Counted from the stretch's first letter, positions 1 through 9,071 are shown. The stretch: DNA of 64,000 bases from Macrococcoides equi (GCF_047425865.1 NZ_CP179735.1), one strand, 5' to 3'. Numbers and translations: made by a program. Notes: generated from the sequence alone by a model not told the origin.

Positions 1-337
1 ACTTTATTAACTCAACGTCAACTTCTTTAATCTTACTTGAAAATACATAAAAATAATGATCGATATTTTCATTTTGAATAATCTTTTTATATTTTTGAAC
101 AGATACTTCTTCAGTTCCTACACCTGGGAAGTCTACTAAATAGCCATAATCGTTAAAAGGATATGCGGTTGTTTCTAGTGTTGCATCCGTATGAACTGAT
201 GTATGAGCTTTGGCTGAGCACAGTGCATTAATTAACGCACTCTTTCCGGCATCTGGTTGCCCAATCAGTCCAATCTTATTGAGTGATCTATTCTCTACAA
301 ATTTTTCATAAGCTTTTATCAATGGATGCTTTTGCAT
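1..337 (-). CDS. P-loop GTPase, N-terminal part only (cut by window edge)
   Basis: An open frame starts at ATG 337 behind GGAGG with good spacing and runs off the left edge after 112 residues. It shows a P-loop (GLIGQPDAGKSALINAL, about residues 28-44) and a G3-type motif (VDFPGVGTEE, about 79-88), so it binds GTP. The Asp-Phe-Pro-Gly-Val-Gly stretch recalls the DLPG motifs of dynamin/septin/IRG-type GTPases more than Era or Obg, but the specificity motif (NKxD) lies outside the window. It follows fhuG on the same strand after 90 bp. The function is not known to me. Confidence concerns GTP binding only. Confidence 0.75.
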   Translation of the reverse strand, partial: MQKHPLIKAYEKFVENRSLNKIGLIGQPDAGKSALINALCSAKAHTSVHTDATLETTAYPFNDYGYLVDFPGVGTEEVSVQKYKKIIQNENIDHYFYVFSSKIKEVDVELIK

Positions 338-427
338 TTTACTTATCCTCCCGATATCTTTTCTATTTGTATTCCCGATTATTATCTGAACAAGCATGTA
401 ATGTCACATTTCTTTATGAATTAATTA

Positions 428-1426
428 CTATAAACCTTTACGCATTAAGTATAAAAAGTACGGGGCACCGATAATACTCACGATTATCCCTGCCGGCATA
501 CCAGAAGGTTCGATTAATAGTCGACCTAAAGTATCAGCAAAGCTTAAACATATTGCACCCATGAGTAACGTAACCGGGACAAAAGATTGATGTCTTGGAC
601 CAACAAGTTGTCTTGCAATATGAGGAGATATTAATCCGACGAAAGCTATACTTCCACATATCGAAACAGCACTAGCACATAGTACAACTGATATTAGAAC
701 GATTATCATTCTTTCACGATTGATATTTATTCCTAAACCAGTTGAGATATGTTCATGTGTATTTAATATATTTAGGATGTTCAGCTTCATCATAATCACA
801 ATCATAGATATCATCAGTGCGATAACAATCATCCAGACAAACGGCCAGGTATCACCCCAGATATTTCCCCCTAACCATTTTGAGATAAATTCGACATCTT
901 CTTTATTAAATGTAGAAGTCATCATCATCATTGCTCCACTTAAAGCAGTTGAGAGACCTACGCCAATTAAAATCATCTGTGTTGGATTAAGACCTCGTCT
1001 TGTAGTACTTAACATAAAGACAATCAATGCAGTTATTAAACCACCGATAATACTAATAAATGGTAAGACATACACAAAATTTGTACTATCAATAGGTAAA
1101 AAAATTAATAGTAGTGCGATAAAAAAACCGCTCCCTGCATTGATACCAATAATACCAGGATCAGCAAGTGGATTTTTAGTGATACTTTGAAGTAATGCAC
1201 CACTTAAACTCAAAGCTGCTCCACAAAGTATCGTTACAAGTAATCTTGGCATCCGAAACTCATAGAGGACCATCGTATCTGTTTCATTGCCCATTCCAAA
1301 AAGCGTAGTTAAGAAAGTTTCGGGTGACATTTTAAAATCACCAACAGTCATACTTACCGTTATAATTGCTAACAGCACTATACATAATATAATCATTGTG
1401 ATGATATTGTTTAATCTGGTACGCAT
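428..1426 (-). CDS. fhuG: Iron-siderophore ABC transporter permease, FecCD family (FhuG-like)
   Basis: A 332-residue polytopic membrane protein of the FecCD/BtuC type, with about nine to ten hydrophobic segments and the family signature around RMPRLLVTILCGAALSLSGA (about 59-78). It should form a heterodimeric membrane channel with FhuB for ferric hydroxamate siderophore import, energised by FhuC. The start codon shares one base with the fhuB stop (TAATG), which indicates translational coupling. The assignment rests on the fhuC-fhuB-fhuG order known in Staphylococcus aureus. Control is probably by Fur from the box at 3362. Confidence 0.88.
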   Translation of the reverse strand: MRTRLNNIITMIILCIVLLAIITVSMTVGDFKMSPETFLTTLFGMGNETDTMVLYEFRMPRLLVTILCGAALSLSGALLQSITKNPLADPGIIGINAGSGFFIALLLIFLPIDSTNFVYVLPFISIIGGLITALIVFMLSTTRRGLNPTQMILIGVGLSTALSGAMMMMTSTFNKEDVEFISKWLGGNIWGDTWPFVWMIVIALMISMIVIMMKLNILNILNTHEHISTGLGININRERMIIVLISVVLCASAVSICGSIAFVGLISPHIARQLVGPRHQSFVPVTLLMGAICLSFADTLGRLLIEPSGMPAGIIVSIIGAPYFLYLMRKGL

Positions 1427-2436
1427 TATGATACACCTAACTTTCTTACTAAATAGATAAAGAACGGCACACCAATAATTGATACAACAGCACCTACAGG
1501 TGATTCGCCCATAATACGCGCTAATATATCAGCACCCACTAAAAAGATACCACCTAATAGGGTTGTGACAGGGAGTAATTTTTTATAGTCGACTCCAACT
1601 AAAATACGAGCAATATGGGGTATCATCAAACCGACAAATGCAAGTGTACCTGCCATTGCAACTGCAACGCCCGCTAAAATCATCGTGAGCAGAGAAAAAA
1701 TAATTCTGATCAAATTAATATTGATCCCTAATCCTTGCGCCATTTCATCACCTAAAGATAGGATGGTCAGTTGATGACCAATTAAAAATAATATAATTAA
1801 AGCAATAATAATCACCGGTGTTGCGTACTGTAACTGTTGCCACGTCGTCCCTGCAACACCACCACTTGACCACAGGATTGCATTTTGATTGGTCTTAAAG
1901 TATAAAGAAATACCTTGTGCTAATGCCAGCAATAAACTACTGACAGCAGCACCCGCAAGGATAATACGCATTGTATTAAATCCACCCTTTTTACTTAAAC
2001 CGAGCATAAGTACGATTGTGCCACCTGTAACTGCTCCAATAAATCCCGCTAAAATTATCATGAAAAAATGAGCGCCACTTGATATTGCAAATAAAATACT
2101 GATCCCTAACGCTGCACCTGAATTTAAGCCGATAAGTGCAGGATCTGCTAATGGATTTTTCGTGACACCCTGCATCACTGCACCACCACACGCAAGACTC
2201 ATCCCCACGAGCATTGCAGCAATTTCTCTCGGTATTCGTATATCTCGAATAATATTATGTGTAACATTATCCTGATAATAAAATATAGCGTTAAAAATCG
2301 TTGATAGGCTATAGTTTTTCACACCTAACATAAATGAAAGTAAAAGTATTGCTAATAACAAGATTGTCAAACCTATCAATAGTCCTATGAATTTCCCGGA
2401 AAATATTTTAGTTACTTCGCTTTGTTGTCTACTCAT
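1426..2436 (-). CDS. fhuB: Iron-siderophore ABC transporter permease, FecCD family (FhuB-like)
   Basis: 336 residues counted from ATG 2436; a longer frame exists, but this ATG (MSRQQSEV) has AGGGA upstream and overlaps the fhuC stop by 8 bp. It is a FecCD permease with the conserved RIPREIAAMLVGMSLACGGA segment and the SPVGAVVSIIGVPFF C-terminal signature. It is the partner of FhuG in the hydroxamate-siderophore importer. The tight overlaps with fhuC upstream and fhuG downstream show one transcription unit. Confidence 0.88.
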   Translation of the reverse strand: MSRQQSEVTKIFSGKFIGLLIGLTILLLAILLLSFMLGVKNYSLSTIFNAIFYYQDNVTHNIIRDIRIPREIAAMLVGMSLACGGAVMQGVTKNPLADPALIGLNSGAALGISILFAISSGAHFFMIILAGFIGAVTGGTIVLMLGLSKKGGFNTMRIILAGAAVSSLLLALAQGISLYFKTNQNAILWSSGGVAGTTWQQLQYATPVIIIALIILFLIGHQLTILSLGDEMAQGLGININLIRIIFSLLTMILAGVAVAMAGTLAFVGLMIPHIARILVGVDYKKLLPVTTLLGGIFLVGADILARIMGESPVGAVVSIIGVPFFIYLVRKLGVS

Positions 2437-3241
2437 GGTTATCCCTTCGATAGTGCTTGCATAATAAATCATATGTCACAAGCATCGGTTTTCCATTTCT
2501 AGGATCTACACTTAACTCAGCATCAATATTAAATACTTTTTCTAACACATCTTTCGTTAAGACATTCATTGTATCGCCCTGTTTAATTATCTCACCATCT
2601 TTCATCGCAATAATATGGTCTGAAAAACGAATGGCCTGATTAATATCATGAAGAACCATGATAATCGTGCAATGTTCATGTTCATTAAGGTCTCTGACAA
2701 GTTCTAAAATTTCTAATTGATGTGATATATCGAGATATGTCGTTGGTTCATCCAGAAAAATGATATCCGTTTTTTGAGCAAGTGCCATTGCAATCCATAC
2801 GCGTTGGCGTTGACCACCACTTAAATCATTAACATTTTTATCTTTAAAATCATATGTTCCGGTCACTTGCATTGCCCATTGAATTTCCTGCTGATCTTCT
2901 TTTGTCAATCTACCAAAACCTTTTTGATAAGGAAATCTTCCATAACTCACTAATTCATGCACACTCAAACCATCTGCCACATCAGGAGACTGTGGTAATA
3001 TTGCTATTTTTTTAGCTACTTCTTTTGTTGGTTGCTGATGAATATTTTTCCCGTCAAGCACTACTTCTCCACCCGTAACGTTTAATATACGTGATAATGC
3101 TTTTAATAAAGTAGACTTGCCGCAGCCATTCGGACCAATGATAGAAGTCACTTTTCCATCAGGTATAGATACATCCAGATCTTTTACAATATCACGGTCA
3201 CCGTAATTAATCGTGATACGTTTCCCTTCCAGTCGATTCAT
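2429..3241 (-). CDS. fhuC: Iron-siderophore ABC transporter ATP-binding protein FhuC
   Basis: ABC ATPase of about 270 residues with Walker A GPNGCGKST, signature LSGGQRQR, Walker B IIFLDEPT and an H-loop His (VLHDINQA). It energises siderophore uptake, and in S. aureus one FhuC serves several siderophore importers. The start chosen is ATG 3241 (MNRLEGKR), matching the staphylococcal N-terminus and preceded by AAGAAGG at 8 nt; the ATG at 3259 lies within that leader. It is first in fhuCBG and divergent from the IruO-type reductase across a Fur box. Confidence 0.93.
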   Translation of the reverse strand: MNRLEGKRITINYGDRDIVKDLDVSIPDGKVTSIIGPNGCGKSTLLKALSRILNVTGGEVVLDGKNIHQQPTKEVAKKIAILPQSPDVADGLSVHELVSYGRFPYQKGFGRLTKEDQQEIQWAMQVTGTYDFKDKNVNDLSGGQRQRVWIAMALAQKTDIIFLDEPTTYLDISHQLEILELVRDLNEHEHCTIIMVLHDINQAIRFSDHIIAMKDGEIIKQGDTMNVLTKDVLEKVFNIDAELSVDPRNGKPMLVTYDLLCKHYRRDNHE

Positions 3242-3361
3242 TTTCCATCCTTCTTTCAATAAATTTCATCATCTTTAAACTTATTTATTCTTTTATATAT
3301 CTTATAACACTCAAAATTAAGCCGTTAAAATAAACACTAAATCATCATCTTTGTCATTTAA

Positions 3362-3378
3362 TTGATAATGATTATCAA
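3362..3378. promoter_or_regulatory. Fur box between fhuC and iruO
   Basis: The bases read TTGATAAT-G-ATTATCAA, a perfect 8-1-8 inverted repeat and an almost exact match to the classic 7-1-7 Fur operator. A -10-like TATAAT lies at 3397-3402 for the rightward gene, so the box covers its -35 area. It should repress both fhuCBG and the reductase when iron is sufficient. Confidence 0.92.
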
Positions 3379-3437
3379 CATTGTTATATTCTATAGTATA
3401 ATAAGTATCAAAGCAAGATAATTAGGGAGACTTTAAT

Positions 3438-4475
3438 ATGAGCAATTTATTAGATATAACAATTATTGGCGGCGGGCCAGCTGGTCTTTATGCTGCGTTT
3501 TATGCAGGATTACGAGGACTAAAGGTTCGTATCATTGATCAAAATAATACATTAGGCGGTAAACTCAACTTATTTCCGGAAAAAATTGTGTGGGATGCAG
3601 GCGGTATACCTCCACAACCTGCGTCAGAAATAATGAAAAATTTAATTCAGCAAGGGACCACATTTAATCCAGAAGTCATTCTCAATACTGTCGTTACAGA
3701 TATCAAAAAAGAAAATGATTATCACTTCATCGTTGAAACTGACCAATCATCTTATCACTCTAAAACAGTAATTGTTGCTGTCGGTTCAGGGATCATCAAG
3801 CCAATTAAACTAGATATTGAGGGTGCCGAAAGATATGAAGTGAATAATTTACATTACGTCGTACCTAGCTTAAAACGCTTCGTAGATAAGCGCGTACTTA
3901 TCTCAGGCGGTGGAAACGCAGCTGTTGACTGGGCGCACGATATTGCACCTTACGCGAAAAGTGTGCATATTATTTGTCGTAAGGAAGACTTTAAGGGACA
4001 TGAGGAGACAGTACGTCAACTTGATGACTTAGGCGTTACAAAAATTACGAACCAGACAATACACTCACTCATCGCTGAAGATGATGAAATTAAACAAGTA
4101 GAAATCATACACAACACAGATAATACGATTAGTACATTAGAAGTAGATGACGTTATCATCAATCACGGTTTTCATATGGACTGTGAGTTATTAAATCAAA
4201 GTAGTGTGCAGTTTGAACGTGTAGATGATTTTTATATTAAAGGACAGGCAAATACTTCTACTAATACACGAGGCATCTTTGCAATCGGTGATATATTAAA
4301 ACATGATGCAAAAGTAAATCTCATCATCGGATGTTTCCACGATGCTGCAACATCAATTAATCAAATAAAAATGTATTTAGATCCAAAAGCCGCTTCACAT
4401 GGAATCGTCTCTAGCCATAATCCAATATTTGAAGCAGAGAATGAAAAAATTAAGCAGAGATTATTTTATAATTAA
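3438..4475 (+). CDS. iruO: IruO-type NADPH-dependent flavin oxidoreductase (ferredoxin-NADP reductase-like)
   Basis: 345 residues. An N-terminal FAD motif (IIGGGPAGLYAAFYAGLRG) and a central NADPH motif (VLISGGGNAAVDWAHDIAP) place it in the thioredoxin-reductase-like ferredoxin/flavodoxin reductases. It lacks the CxxC of true thioredoxin reductases. The sequence closely follows S. aureus IruO as I remember it, which gives electrons for haem breakdown by IsdG/IsdI and for reduction of ferric hydroxamate siderophores. The Fur box and the divergent fhuCBG fit that role. GGGAG lies 8 nt before the ATG. A general YumC-like ferredoxin-NADP reductase is the alternative. Confidence 0.87.
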   Translation: MSNLLDITIIGGGPAGLYAAFYAGLRGLKVRIIDQNNTLGGKLNLFPEKIVWDAGGIPPQPASEIMKNLIQQGTTFNPEVILNTVVTDIKKENDYHFIVETDQSSYHSKTVIVAVGSGIIKPIKLDIEGAERYEVNNLHYVVPSLKRFVDKRVLISGGGNAAVDWAHDIAPYAKSVHIICRKEDFKGHEETVRQLDDLGVTKITNQTIHSLIAEDDEIKQVEIIHNTDNTISTLEVDDVIINHGFHMDCELLNQSSVQFERVDDFYIKGQANTSTNTRGIFAIGDILKHDAKVNLIIGCFHDAATSINQIKMYLDPKAASHGIVSSHNPIFEAENEKIKQRLFYN

Positions 4476-4506
4476 GTGCTTGCACTATAAGCTTTTAGAC
4501 AACAAT

Positions 4507-4538
4507 AAAGCGAATGACTATTTTTAGTCATTCGCTTT
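4507..4538. terminator. Bidirectional intrinsic terminator (iruO / nagB)
   Basis: Fourteen-bp perfect stem (AAAGCGAATGACTA and its complement) with a four-T loop, A-rich on one side and T-rich on the other. It sits between two convergent genes and can serve both. Confidence 0.9.
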
Positions 4539-4543
4539 TCTAC

Positions 4544-5272
4544 TTAATAAGGAGATGCTGCATCATCTGTAACAACAAGCACATCCGGATGATGAAGCAA
4601 GACACTCGCAGGAATCGCTTCATCTGGATAAGTCATATTAAATAATTTATTTATAATCGCTTTCTTCTTTTCGCCGGTTGCGAGTAAAATAATTCGATTG
4701 GATTTCATAATGGTTCTTATCCCCATCGTTACAGCTTTCGTAGGTACATCTTCTATCGAATCAAAGAATCTTGCATTAGCTGTTATAGTCTCTTCTGTTA
4801 AGTGTACCATTCGCGTTCCTGAATCAAATGGAGTCCCAGGCTCATTGAAACCAATATGACCATTCGTACCTATCCCTAATATCTGTAAATTAATAGGAAA
4901 ATCCTGCATAATCATGTAGTCATAAGCTTTATTGTCTTCTTCCAGATTTTCTGCATCATTATCCGGGAAATAATATTGTTCGTCTCTTATATCAATGTGA
5001 TTAAATAAATGATGTTTCATATAATATAGGTAACTTTGATTGCTTTCCTTGTCCAGTTCAAAATACTCATCTAAATTAAATGTCTGAATCTCAGATAAAT
5101 CTAATGGATTAGACTGAATCAACTTTACCAGGTCAGCATAAACCGGCTCCATCGTTCCTCCTGTTGCCAGACCTAATTTCGAACGTTTATTTTTCTGAAT
5201 TTCTCTAAATATTTCTATTGCTACATACTCAGCTGCAAGCGTCGATTTACCTAAATTAATAAATTCCATCAT
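4544..5272 (-). CDS. nagB: Glucosamine-6-phosphate deaminase
   Basis: About 242 residues. It converts glucosamine-6-phosphate to fructose-6-phosphate and ammonia in amino-sugar catabolism. Family motifs are visible: LATGGTMEPVY (phosphate loop), the catalytic-base region FNLDEYF, and the GIGTNGHIGFNEPGTPFDS block with the active-site His. AAGGAG (5284-5279) overlaps the upstream stop; ATG 5272 is 6 nt from it, while the GTG at 5275 is too close and ATG 5269 is also possible. It is co-directional with and directly behind the YitT gene. I see no nagA nearby. Confidence 0.92.
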   Translation of the reverse strand: MMEFINLGKSTLAAEYVAIEIFREIQKNKRSKLGLATGGTMEPVYADLVKLIQSNPLDLSEIQTFNLDEYFELDKESNQSYLYYMKHHLFNHIDIRDEQYYFPDNDAENLEEDNKAYDYMIMQDFPINLQILGIGTNGHIGFNEPGTPFDSGTRMVHLTEETITANARFFDSIEDVPTKAVTMGIRTIMKSNRIILLATGEKKKAIINKLFNMTYPDEAIPASVLLHHPDVLVVTDDAASPY

Positions 5273-5281
5273 CACGACTCC

Positions 5282-6133
5282 TTAATCTTCATTAATGAAT
5301 CCATTGCCAAGTACATCACGAACATCATGGACAACTACAAATGCATTTTCATCGATTTGTTTTATCATTCGTTTCGTTTTTGTTAGTTGAAGTTTATTAA
5401 TTACACAGTAAAGCACCTCAGTTTCACGTTTAGTATAATAACCACGACCATTTAAGATGGTAATCCCACGACCAATATCCTCATCTAACATTCTAGCAAT
5501 TGGATCTGGTTTTTGTGAAATGATTGTAATCGCTTTTTTAGGGTTTACACCTTCAATAATTAAGTCCATCGATTTTGTACCGATATACAAACTTAAAACA
5601 GTTAACAGCGCTTTTTCTATCGGAATAACGGTTAACGAAATTGCTACTACGATTAAATCAAAGAATAATAAAGCATAAGATGTACTTACATCCAGATACT
5701 TGTGAGCAATACGTGCAAGTATCGTTGTTCCAGCAGTCGTTCCACCCACAAGAACAATCATCCCTATACCTACACCTACTAAGAAACCTCCAAAAATTGT
5801 ACTTACTAAAACTTCTTTAAGATGTAAATGCAGGGGTTCAGTTAACTTAAGGAAAAATGATAGCGCAATAATCGATATTACAGTCAGTGCCATAGATCGT
5901 TTAGAAAGAAATTTATATCCTACAATTAATAAGATTATATTCATTACAAGTGTAGTAATCGCCGGTGACCAGCCAAAACTATAAAGAAAGATTAAAGACA
6001 TCCCTGTAACGCCACCTTCACCAAGGTTAGCAGGTATAATGAAGACATTTACTGCAAGCGAAAAAATAAGAGAGCCAAGTAGTACAAAAAAGATTGATTT
6101 CCATGTTAGTTTAAGATTTTTAATAGCGTTCAT
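5282..6133 (-). CDS. YitT family membrane protein (DUF2179)
   Basis: 283 residues with five to six N-terminal membrane segments and a soluble C-terminal DUF2179 domain (from about residue 205, with RGITILNGRGYYTKRE and the VHDVRDVLGNGF tail). The family's function is unresolved and often described as a possible transporter. A perfect AAGGAGG lies before the ATG. It lies directly upstream of nagB, which suggests co-transcription and perhaps a link to sugar metabolism, but only by position. A paralogue lies at 57346. Confidence 0.85.
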   Translation of the reverse strand: MNAIKNLKLTWKSIFFVLLGSLIFSLAVNVFIIPANLGEGGVTGMSLIFLYSFGWSPAITTLVMNIILLIVGYKFLSKRSMALTVISIIALSFFLKLTEPLHLHLKEVLVSTIFGGFLVGVGIGMIVLVGGTTAGTTILARIAHKYLDVSTSYALLFFDLIVVAISLTVIPIEKALLTVLSLYIGTKSMDLIIEGVNPKKAITIISQKPDPIARMLDEDIGRGITILNGRGYYTKRETEVLYCVINKLQLTKTKRMIKQIDENAFVVVHDVRDVLGNGFINED

Positions 6134-6158
6134 CTTGTCCTCCTTTAAAATTAAAATC

Positions 6159-6186
6159 GGTTGTAAGTGTATCGAACTTTACAACC
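6159..6186. promoter_or_regulatory. Inverted repeat upstream of the yitT-nagB pair (candidate operator)
   Basis: GGTTGTAA and TTACAACC face each other with 12 bp between, 26 bp before the YitT start codon. It is followed by no T run in the gene direction, so it is more like a binding site than a terminator. It matches no operator I recognise with certainty. Confidence 0.4.
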
Positions 6187-6204
6187 CGTTTCAAGATTAC
6201 AGCA

Positions 6205-6233
6205 CAAAAAAGAGCATCATTAGCATGATGCCC
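6205..6233 (-). terminator. Terminator of the lctP-ldh operon
   Basis: Read on the minus strand, GGGCATCAT-GCTA-ATGATGCTC pairs throughout (one G-U) and is followed by six T, starting 24 bp after the ldh stop. Confidence 0.85.
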
Positions 6234-6256
6234 TAAATTAACCATATATAAACGTA

Positions 6257-7195
6257 CTATTCAAAGAATGGTGTTTGAATACTTTTTAATGTTTCTACTG
6301 ATTTTTCAAATTTTTGTTTTTCTTCTTCAGATAATGGCGTTTCAAATACTTTGCTAACACCATTACGGTTAATTAAAGCAGGTACACCGATGTATACATC
6401 GTCTATACCATATTCACCATTTAATTTTGCAGAAACAGTAAGCACTGAGTTTTCATTTCCTAAGATAGCTCTAGAAATACGAGTTAATCCCATCGCTACT
6501 CCGTAATATGTCGCACCTTTAGCTTTGATGATTTCATAAGCCGCATCACGAGTTTTTACAAAGATTTCTTCCATTTTTGCTTCATCATGTTCTAAAATAT
6601 CAACAACTTTGATACCCGCAACATTTGCGCTACTCCAAACCGCTAATTCAGAATCACCATGTTCTCCAATAATATAAGCGTGTACACTATCTGCTGCTAC
6701 ACCAATTTCACTACTTAATAAATAACGGAAACGTGCAGTATCTAAAATTGTACCAGAACCAATTACTCGGTTTTCAGGTAATCCAGAGAATTTTTGAACT
6801 GCATATGTCAATACATCCACAGGGTTCGTCGCTACTAAGAAAATGCCATCAAATCCTGAAGCCATAATTTCTTCAACGATTGACTTAAAGATTTTCATGT
6901 TCTTACCAACTAAATCTAAACGTGTTTCACCTGGTTTTTGAGCTGCTCCTGCACAAATTACGATTAAGTCTGCATCGCCACAATCAGAGTAAGTGCCGTA
7001 TTTAATATTCATCGGACTTGGAGCATATACTACACCGTGGTTTAAATCCATAGCATCACCGATTGCTTTAGCTTCATTTAAATCGATGATCACAAACTCA
7101 TCACAAACACCTTGGTTTAACATTGAGAATGCATAACTTGAACCTACTGCACCATTACCAACTAATACGACTTTATTACCTCTTAATTTTTCCAT
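6257..7195 (-). CDS. ldh: L-lactate dehydrogenase
   Basis: 312 residues; interconverts pyruvate and L-lactate with NADH. NAD-binding loop GNGAVGSS near the N-terminus, the substrate-loop Arg in PGETR, DTARFR with the catalytic Asp partner, and IIGEHGDSE with the active-site His. It lies 59 bp behind lctP on the same strand with no terminator between, so both should form one fermentative unit. The Rex and cre sites upstream of lctP would then also govern ldh, unless it has its own promoter in the 59-bp gap, where I see none. Confidence 0.95.
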   Translation of the reverse strand: MEKLRGNKVVLVGNGAVGSSYAFSMLNQGVCDEFVIIDLNEAKAIGDAMDLNHGVVYAPSPMNIKYGTYSDCGDADLIVICAGAAQKPGETRLDLVGKNMKIFKSIVEEIMASGFDGIFLVATNPVDVLTYAVQKFSGLPENRVIGSGTILDTARFRYLLSSEIGVAADSVHAYIIGEHGDSELAVWSSANVAGIKVVDILEHDEAKMEEIFVKTRDAAYEIIKAKGATYYGVAMGLTRISRAILGNENSVLTVSAKLNGEYGIDDVYIGVPALINRNGVSKVFETPLSEEEKQKFEKSVETLKSIQTPFFE

Positions 7196-7254
7196 TACGA
7201 AAGACTCCTTTTTAATTTTGAAATGATTTATATTTTGTTACATACTTACTATTC

Positions 7255-8850
7255 TTATAAAACTAAGCTTAAAACGTAAGTCCAGATACATACAAACACT
7301 AATAATCCAATACTATACTTTAATGTCATATTTAATAATTTTGATTCCTGACCAACTGCACCAACAGCTGCTGTAGCAATCGCAATTGATTGTGGTGAAA
7401 TAAGTTTGGCCATTACCCCACCTGCAGTATTTGCTGCTACTAATAAGGCTGGATTTGTACCAATTGTACTTGCTGCAGTTGCCTGAATTGAAGCAAATAA
7501 AACGTTGTTATTTACTACAGATCCTGTCATGAATACTCCAATCCAACCAAGTATCGGAGATAATAATGGGAAGATTGAACCTGTTTTTGCAATTGCCTGC
7601 CCCATCGCAACGGTTAACCCACCATACGTCGTTAACTTAGCAATGGCAAGAATCGCACAAATTGTAATAACCGGAATCCATAATTCTTTGATTGTTTTAC
7701 CTAATAGACTAAATCCTTGGCCTAGGTTAATTTTTGGAGAAAGGATAATTGTAAATAATACAGCAAGTAAAATTGCCGTACCCGTTGCTCCAATTAAATC
7801 TAATTTCAGCATAACACCTTTTTGTAAATTTTCATTAAAGGTACCAGGCATCTGGAATAATAGCACTGACTTTTCAAGTGCTCCACCAGGCAAGAACAGC
7901 GCTTTAAATGCTGGTAAACTCCAGATAAGCACAAAACCAGTTAGGAAATAGAATGGGCTCCATGCCAAAGCAATTTCTTTGATTGGATGATGGGTGATAT
8001 CAACTTTTTCATCTGACAGTCTAAAAATATGTTTTGGCTGCCATTTACTACAGAAAATTGCAAGTGCAGCCATTGCTAATAAAGCTGGTAAAAGCGCTGC
8101 TAATTCAGGACCCATTATTAATGTAATAACTGCTTGAGCAGCAGTATAAACTAAACCAGAAATTAAAATCGCAGGTAATGTTTCTTTAACACCCTTTACT
8201 CCATCTAACACAAGAATTAATAGGAATGGAATTGCTATATTAATAATCGGTAAAGTGTAAGCCGTCATTTGTGAAACGTCCATTGCAGTGACGTCACCTT
8301 TTAAACCAAGTGTGTTGACGATACCTACTGGGATACCTATCGCTCCGAACGCTCCTGATGCACCATTCGCAATTAAACAGAACATCGCAGCTTTTAAAGG
8401 ATTAAATCCTAACTGAACAAGTAATACAGAACAAATCGCAATAGGTACACCAAAGCCAGCTGCACCTTCTAAAAATGCATTAAAACAAAATCCAATTAAT
8501 AAAAGCTGGATACGTTGGTCAGCAGAAATACCAGCGATTGAATCCTGAATCACTTGAAACTTTCCACTTTCAACAGAAACTTTGTATAACCACACGGCCA
8601 TGATGATAATGTAACCAATCGGAAACAGACCCTGTACTACCCCTTCTGTTACACCACCAGTAGCAACAGCTCCAGGTAATTTAAATACGAACAATGTAAT
8701 TAAAATGGTAACTACTAATGTAACGAGAGCTGCGTTGATACCTTTCATCTTGAAAACTGTTAAACATAACAGGAACAAAATAATAGGTACTGCTGCTACA
8801 AGTGCCGATAATGCTAAATTGTTGAATGGATCAAATGAAGTTACGAACAT
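7255..8850 (-). CDS. lctP: L-lactate permease, LctP family
   Basis: 531 residues and about 12 or more membrane segments. Typical family stretches are GFCFNAFLEGAAGFGVPIAI, GVFMTGSVVNNNVLFASIQ and NTAGGVMAKLISPQSIAIAT. It carries lactate (and likely glycolate) with protons across the membrane. It is first of the lctP-ldh unit, with GAAGGGA before the ATG. Its promoter region carries a Rex-type operator, matching the known Rex control of lctP and ldh in S. aureus. Confidence 0.94.
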   Translation of the reverse strand: MFVTSFDPFNNLALSALVAAVPIILFLLCLTVFKMKGINAALVTLVVTILITLFVFKLPGAVATGGVTEGVVQGLFPIGYIIIMAVWLYKVSVESGKFQVIQDSIAGISADQRIQLLLIGFCFNAFLEGAAGFGVPIAICSVLLVQLGFNPLKAAMFCLIANGASGAFGAIGIPVGIVNTLGLKGDVTAMDVSQMTAYTLPIINIAIPFLLILVLDGVKGVKETLPAILISGLVYTAAQAVITLIMGPELAALLPALLAMAALAIFCSKWQPKHIFRLSDEKVDITHHPIKEIALAWSPFYFLTGFVLIWSLPAFKALFLPGGALEKSVLLFQMPGTFNENLQKGVMLKLDLIGATGTAILLAVLFTIILSPKINLGQGFSLLGKTIKELWIPVITICAILAIAKLTTYGGLTVAMGQAIAKTGSIFPLLSPILGWIGVFMTGSVVNNNVLFASIQATAASTIGTNPALLVAANTAGGVMAKLISPQSIAIATAAVGAVGQESKLLNMTLKYSIGLLVFVCIWTYVLSLVL

Positions 8851-8954
8851 TACTATCCCTTCTCTCTAATTTTTCTCTTTTCTACAGTAAATGAAATAAT
8901 GAAAATAAAGAAAACTGTATCTGTTTTTCAAGCTCACTGCCTATTACAGTTACA

Positions 8955-8983
8955 ATACTACAACGGATAATACGCATATGCAA
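8955..8983 (-). promoter_or_regulatory. Candidate sigma-A promoter of lctP-ldh
   Basis: On the minus strand TTGCAT (8983-8978), a 17-bp spacer and TAGTAT (8960-8955). It sits immediately downstream of the Rex-type box, so a bound repressor would cover the -35 region. Confidence 0.55.
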
Positions 8984-8990
8984 GCATTTT

Positions 8991-9008
8991 TTGTGATTCT
9001 TTTCACAA
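8991..9008. promoter_or_regulatory. Rex-type operator upstream of lctP-ldh
   Basis: TTGTGA-N6-TCACAA, an exact match to the arms of the Gram-positive Rex consensus (TTGTGAAnnnnTTCACAA). Rex is an NADH-sensing repressor that frees fermentation genes when NADH builds up. The neighbouring genes (lactate permease, LDH) are classic targets. Confidence 0.88.
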
Positions 9009-9071
9009 TTTATTTTTTTGACACATTTTTACTATTTGTAATATCAGCTGCATAGTCTTGCAGCACAATAT

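Noticed and set aside
720..1190. 156-residue plus-strand frame inside fhuG
   Set aside because: Mirror frame of a well-supported permease gene, low-complexity hydrophobic product, no ribosome site.
3438..4475. Thioredoxin reductase
   Set aside because: The FAD and NADPH motifs fit, but the redox-active CxxC is absent.
7505..7951. 148-residue plus-strand frame inside lctP
   Set aside because: Antisense shadow of the permease; no domain and no ribosome site.
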